Below, piece by piece: positions 60,400-64,000 of a stretch of DNA of 64,000 bases; within the stretch, counting starts at the first letter, position 1, and every line of letters begins with the position of its first letter. The notes below the pieces were generated by a model. It worked only from the letters and a program-made list of their open reading frames with translations, did not search any database and was not told where the DNA came from. The DNA lies in assembly GCF_001514205.1 (NCBI RefSeq), contig NZ_KQ948763.1, positions 248,001 through 312,000 of the forward strand. The letters are read 5' to 3'. Made by a program: the position numbers and the translations under genes. Origin of the DNA: Streptomyces griseoruber (GTDB lineage: Bacteria > Actinomycetota > Actinomycetes > Streptomycetales > Streptomycetaceae).

Positions 60400-61131
60400 A
60401 TGAGTGACGACGCCCCCACCACCGAGTCCGGCAGGATCCCGAACAAGGGCAAGCTGGCCAAGGACCTCAACGAGGTCATCCGCTACACGCTGTGGTCGGT
60501 CTTCAAGCTGAAGGACGTGCTGCCCGAGGACCGCGCGGGCTTCGCCGACGAGGTCCAGGAGCTGTTCGACCAGCTCGCCGCGAAGGACATCACGATCCGC
60601 GGCACGTACGACGTGTCCGGCCTGCGTGCCGACGCCGACGTCATGATCTGGTGGCACGCCGAGACCAGCGACCAGCTCCAGGAGGCGTACAACCTGTTCC
60701 GCCGCACCCGGCTGGGCCGCGCCCTCGAGCCGGTCTGGTCGAACATGGCGCTGCACCGCCCGGCCGAGTTCAACCGCTCCCACATCCCGGCGTTCCTCGC
60801 CGACGAGACGCCCCGTGACTACGTGAGCGTCTACCCCTTCGTCCGCAGCTACGACTGGTACCTGCTGCCCGACGAGGACCGCCGCCGGATGCTCGCCGAC
60901 CACGGCAAGATGGCCCGCGGCTACCCGGACGTGCGCGCCAACACGGTCGCGTCCTTCTCCCTCGGCGACTACGAGTGGATCCTCGCCTTCGAGGCCGACG
61001 AGCTGTACCGCATCGTCGACCTGATGCGCCACCTGCGCGCCTCGGAGGCCCGTATGCACGTCCGCGAGGAGGTCCCGTTCTACACGGGCCGCCGCAAGTC
61101 GGTGCCGGACCTGGTCGCGGGCCTCGCGTAG
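60400..61131 (+). CDS. hemQ: Coproheme decarboxylase (HemQ/ChdC)
   Basis: This 243-residue chlorite-dismutase-fold enzyme uses peroxide to oxidatively decarboxylate coproheme to heme b. The family blocks [23 protein letters not shown] and the C-terminal F-Y-T-G-R-R are intact. ATG has AGGAGA upstream and is five bases after hemY. A 15-base stem follows its stop. With hemE it completes three enzymes of heme synthesis in the window. Confidence 0.95.
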   Translation: MSDDAPTTESGRIPNKGKLAKDLNEVIRYTLWSVFKLKDVLPEDRAGFADEVQELFDQLAAKDITIRGTYDVSGLRADADVMIWWHAETSDQLQEAYNLFRRTRLGRALEPVWSNMALHRPAEFNRSHIPAFLADETPRDYVSVYPFVRSYDWYLLPDEDRRRMLADHGKMARGYPDVRANTVASFSLGDYEWILAFEADELYRIVDLMRHLRASEARMHVREEVPFYTGRRKSVPDLVAGLA

Positions 61132-61151
61132 AGCCGCCCCGAAGGGGGCGC

Positions 61152-61191
61152 GGGGAACTGCGGACCAGCCACAGCCGGTCCGCAGTTCCCC
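61152..61191. terminator. Bidirectional terminator after hemQ
   Basis: GGGGAACTGCGGACC and GGTCCGCAGTTCCCC form a 15-base perfect stem with a 10-base loop between the convergent hemQ and peptidase genes. The stem is built from the common Streptomyces repeat GCGGGGAACTGCG. Confidence 0.85.
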
Positions 61192-61197
61192 ACGGCC

Positions 61198-62808
61198 TCA
61201 CTTCTGCTTCGAGGCACCCGGTGTCGGCTCCACATGCCCGGTGCAGGCGGCCCGCCGCCCCGGCACCCGGTCCTCCAGCAGATACGCTTCGACGTGCCCG
61301 TTGACGCACTTGTTCGGCCCCCCGGCGATCCCGTGCGTCCCCGAGTCCCGTTCCGTCACCAGCACCGACCCCGACAGGCGCCGCTGCATCTCCAGCGCCC
61401 CGTCATAAGGCGCGGCGGCGTCCCGCTCGGAGGCGAGGATCAGCGTCGGCGGCAACTCACCGGGCCCGGTCCGCACGTCCACCGGCTTCTGCCGGGCCGC
61501 GGGCCAGTACGCGCAGGGCAGGTTCGCCCATACGTTGTCCCAGGTCTCGAACGGTGCCACGCGCGCGAGCCGGGTGTTGTCGCGGTCCCACACCTTCCAG
61601 TCCGTCGGCCAGGGCCCGTCGTTGCACTCCACGGCCGTGTAGACGGCGGCGGAGTTCTCCGACTCGGCCGCGGCCTCGGTCACCGGTCCGGCCTGTGCGA
61701 TCAGCTCCTTCGGGTCGCCCCTCAGATAGTCCGACAGGGCCTGCGCCCGGTACGGCCAGTAGTCGTCGTAGTACCCGGCCTGCAGGAACGCGCTCTGCAG
61801 CTGCGCCGGTCCGACCTTCCCGCCGGCCGGCTCCGCGGCCAGCCGGGCCCGGGCCCGCTCATAGCTGTCCAGCACCTTCTCGGGCGTGTCGCCCAGCCGG
61901 TACACCGTGTCGTGCTTGGCGACCCACTCCCGGAAGTCGGTCCAGCGGCTCTCGAACGCCATCGACTGGTCGAGGTTGTTGCGGTACCAGATCCGCTCCG
62001 GGTCCGGGTTGACCGCCGCGTCGAACACCATGCGCCGTACGTGCGAGGGGAACAGGGTGGCGTACACCGCCCCGAAGTAGGTGCCGTACGACGCCCCCAT
62101 GAAGGTGAGCCGCTTCTCGCCCAGCGCGGCCCGCAGCACGTCCAGGTCGCGGGCGTTGTTGACCGAGTTGTAGTGCCGCAGGCCGCTGCCGGACCGCTCG
62201 GCGCAGCCGCGCGCGTACGCCTTCGCCTCGGCGATCCGCTCCCGCTTGTACGACTCGGAGGGGTGGACGGGCGACTGGGAGGGGCCCTTGAAGAAGTTCT
62301 TGGGGTCCTGACAGGACACCGGGGCGGAGCGGCCGACGCCGCGCGGATCGTAGCCGACGAGGTCGTACGCCGCGCCGATGCGCTTCCACTCCGGGAGCAG
62401 GCCGGCCAGCGGGAAGTACAGCCCGGAGCCGCCCGGGCCGCCGGGGTTGAAGACCAGCGCGCCCCTGCGGGGCACCCGGTGCTTGCTGTTGCGCGGGTCC
62501 CGCTGGGTGGCCCTGACCCGGCTGACGGTCAGTTCGATCTGCTTGCCGTTCGGCCGCGCGTAGTCGAGCGGGACGCCGACCGTGCCGCACTCCATGCTGC
62601 CGGGCAGGTCCTGTGCGTCGGAGCACTTCCCGAAGGCGATGCCCCGGGCGGCGGCCCGGGCGGCGGCGAGCGCGACACCGGCGGGAGCGGCTCCGGCCCG
62701 CGGAGAGCCGGGGACGCCCGGGGTGGTCGGAAGGCCGCCGGCGGGGGCGGCGGAGAGGGTGGTCAGGAGCAGGGCTCCCATGGCCGAGTAGAGCGCGCCA
62801 GCTCTCAT
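61198..62808 (-). CDS. Secreted alpha/beta-hydrolase tripeptidyl aminopeptidase-like
   Basis: This 536-residue hydrolase starts with a signal peptide (about 25-30 residues) and has the S33 peptidase layout: catalytic Ser in G-A-S-Y-G-T (about 225), Asp in S-E-R-D-A-A-A-P-Y (about 460) and His in S-G-T-H-G (about 490), with a helical cap between. Streptomyces tripeptidyl aminopeptidases (SlpD/SlpE group) clip tripeptides from secreted proteins. ATG at 62808 has AAGGGA six bases upstream; the frame is open 22 codons further but without a signal. Convergent with hemQ. Confidence 0.9.
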   Translation of the reverse strand: MRAGALYSAMGALLLTTLSAAPAGGLPTTPGVPGSPRAGAAPAGVALAAARAAARGIAFGKCSDAQDLPGSMECGTVGVPLDYARPNGKQIELTVSRVRATQRDPRNSKHRVPRRGALVFNPGGPGGSGLYFPLAGLLPEWKRIGAAYDLVGYDPRGVGRSAPVSCQDPKNFFKGPSQSPVHPSESYKRERIAEAKAYARGCAERSGSGLRHYNSVNNARDLDVLRAALGEKRLTFMGASYGTYFGAVYATLFPSHVRRMVFDAAVNPDPERIWYRNNLDQSMAFESRWTDFREWVAKHDTVYRLGDTPEKVLDSYERARARLAAEPAGGKVGPAQLQSAFLQAGYYDDYWPYRAQALSDYLRGDPKELIAQAGPVTEAAAESENSAAVYTAVECNDGPWPTDWKVWDRDNTRLARVAPFETWDNVWANLPCAYWPAARQKPVDVRTGPGELPPTLILASERDAAAPYDGALEMQRRLSGSVLVTERDSGTHGIAGGPNKCVNGHVEAYLLEDRVPGRRAACTGHVEPTPGASKQK

Positions 62809-62940
62809 TCGCGTGTCCCTTCGGTGCGCTGCTGCGACAAAAGGGATGTTTCGTACGGCCGTGAGGGAAGGCAAGCACCGCCCCCGGGTGTCGGCGCCAA
62901 TGCTCCAAGTGCGCCCCCGGGGAGGCGAACGCGCGGGGTG

Positions 62941-63735
62941 TCAGGGCTCGCGGTGGGCGAACGCGGCGCGCAGATCGGGCTCGTCGACCGCGCGGATGCC
63001 GAGGACGGCCACGGACGTCAGATACGAACGGTCGTCGCCCCCGGTGCCGTCCGCGCCGCCGGCCCGCCGGGCCAGGGTGCCCAGCAGGCGCTGTCCGGCC
63101 GGGGAGGCCCAGCGTGCATAGGGATGCACCTCGACCCGCGCTATCGCCAGACAGCTCAGGGTGAGCGCCAGGGGCAGCGCGAACCACAGGGCGATCAGCC
63201 CGCGCGGCATCCCCGTACCGTCGGAGGGCACCGGCATCAGCAGCGCGACCGCGCCCACCGCCAGCACGAACCCGGCCGCCAGCCGCACCTGACGCACCCC
63301 GGCCTCGACCGTCGTACGGGCCCCGTCGGGCACCGCGAGCCCCGCGCTGACCAGCCGGTCGGCGAGACCGCGCACCGCGTCGGCGGACGCCGCACCGGCC
63401 CGCGCCGGCGCGATCCGGGACTGCCCCTCGGGCCCGATGGCCCCGATCACCGACCGCTCCATCTCGTCGCGCCCGCGCGGGTCCACGACGGTCGCCCAGC
63501 CGGTGCGGGCGAGCAGCAGCCGCCGCTGCCGGGCCATCGACACCATCGTCAGATCGGCGACCCGGCCGGGTCCACCGGACAGGAAGGCCGCCTCGTAGAG
63601 CGTCAGGTCGTGTCCCCGACCCGCGAGCGCGTCCTCGGTGTCCACGGCCGCCGCACGGACGGCGGCCAGGCACAGCCGGGTGCACGACGTGCCCGCGGCG
63701 GCCCAGGCCAGCAGCAGGAGAAGGACCCAGAACAT
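62941..63735 (-). CDS. TIGR04222-type membrane protein
   Basis: This 264-residue protein starts with a membrane helix (residues 1-22), has a central soluble part with L-T-L-Y-E-A-A-F-L-S-G-G and later two further helices (about 155-175 and 183-205) before a hydrophilic end. The pattern matches a Streptomyces family annotated as TIGR04222 (function unknown). A charged C-terminus follows. It is upstream of the peptidase on the same strand, 132 bases apart, so they may or may not be cotranscribed. Confidence 0.75.
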   Translation of the reverse strand: MFWVLLLLLAWAAAGTSCTRLCLAAVRAAAVDTEDALAGRGHDLTLYEAAFLSGGPGRVADLTMVSMARQRRLLLARTGWATVVDPRGRDEMERSVIGAIGPEGQSRIAPARAGAASADAVRGLADRLVSAGLAVPDGARTTVEAGVRQVRLAAGFVLAVGAVALLMPVPSDGTGMPRGLIALWFALPLALTLSCLAIARVEVHPYARWASPAGQRLLGTLARRAGGADGTGGDDRSYLTSVAVLGIRAVDEPDLRAAFAHREP

Positions 63736-63825
63736 GTCACGTTTCTATGCCGTGTACACGGGAGAACGCCATGCCCTGTTCATCATCCGGACGGAGCGTT
63801 GTGGGTATGTGACGTTCCGCTTGAC

Positions 63826-64000
63826 TCAGGACGGCGACGGCGTCAGTGGCACCACGACCCCGGGGGTGACCGTGGGCGCGGGCGTGCCGGTCGCCGTCAG
63901 GTCCCGGGCCAGGGCCTCGAAGTCGACGTACCCGGTGGCCTCCAGGATCTCGATGTGGTCCAGGACGGTCGTGTTGGCGTCGTCGGCGAGCGCCCGCACC
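63826..64000 (-). CDS. C-terminal part of an unidentified gene (5' end outside window)
   Basis: The last 58 codons and the stop (TGA at 63826-63828) are present, reading out of the right edge. The product ends with A-D-D-A-N-T-T-V-L-D-H and a Thr/Pro/Val-rich tail T-P-S-P-S. Codon use is Streptomyces-like, and no stop interrupts it to position 64000. I do not recognise the family from this piece. Confidence 0.7.
   Translation of the reverse strand, partial: VRALADDANTTVLDHIEILEATGYVDFEALARDLTATGTPAPTVTPGVVVPLTPSPS

Overview
This is high-GC actinobacterial chromosome, almost certainly Streptomyces. The GC content is very high, GTG and TTG starts are common, start/stop overlaps of the ATGA and GTGA kind are frequent, and Tat-type lipoproteins are present. 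The run ngcEFG - rok7B7 - xylFGH - dxs matches, from memory, the order at the S. coelicolor SCO6005-SCO6013 region. The exact species cannot be read from the window. No rRNA, tRNA, CRISPR array, intact insertion sequence or prophage was seen.

Region 1 (1-18.9 kb) handles plant polysaccharide and chitin sugars. An ABC permease (cut by the window start), a lipoprotein binding protein, a GH39 glycosidase, a YesL-type membrane protein and a GH42 beta-galactosidase form one overlapping operon. It converges on a GH67 alpha-glucuronidase that is translationally coupled to the remains of a GH92 alpha-mannosidase gene; that remnant has lost its catalytic core and carries a frameshift. Next come the N-acetylglucosamine/chitobiose importer genes ngcEFG, the ROK regulator gene rok7B7 and the xylose importer xylFGH. 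Region 2 (18.9-25.2 kb) holds dxs, an amino-acid permease, a NYN-domain protein, the first beta-propeller protein and an LCP-type wall-polymer ligase.

Region 3 (25.5-34.5 kb) is a surface-glycopolymer locus. It holds a second beta-propeller protein, a Stealth phosphotransferase, a gene of unknown function, a GT4-Stealth fusion and a PIG-L deacetylase fused to a third copy of the propeller. Region 4 (34.6-48.2 kb) holds fadAB-type beta-oxidation genes, a GH2 beta-mannosidase/LacI pair divergent from a binding-protein/two-permease set, RNase D, an orphan LuxR-type response regulator and a DUF3000 protein. Three ABC import sets in the window have no ATPase gene of their own and probably use the shared ATPase MsiK.

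Region 5 (48.3-61.1 kb) carries heme genes (hemE, hemY, hemQ). They are interrupted by a compact three-gene operon that looks like a conflict (defence or programmed-death) system: a trypsin-EAD2-VMAP-C protein, a vWA-like/NB-ARC STAND NTPase with a TTA codon, and a KAP P-loop NTPase. A rhomboid protease, a CoA-disulfide-reductase-like enzyme, a DUF4349 lipoprotein, a secreted alpha/beta-hydrolase peptidase and a TIGR04222-type membrane protein complete the window. The right edge cuts an unidentified gene.
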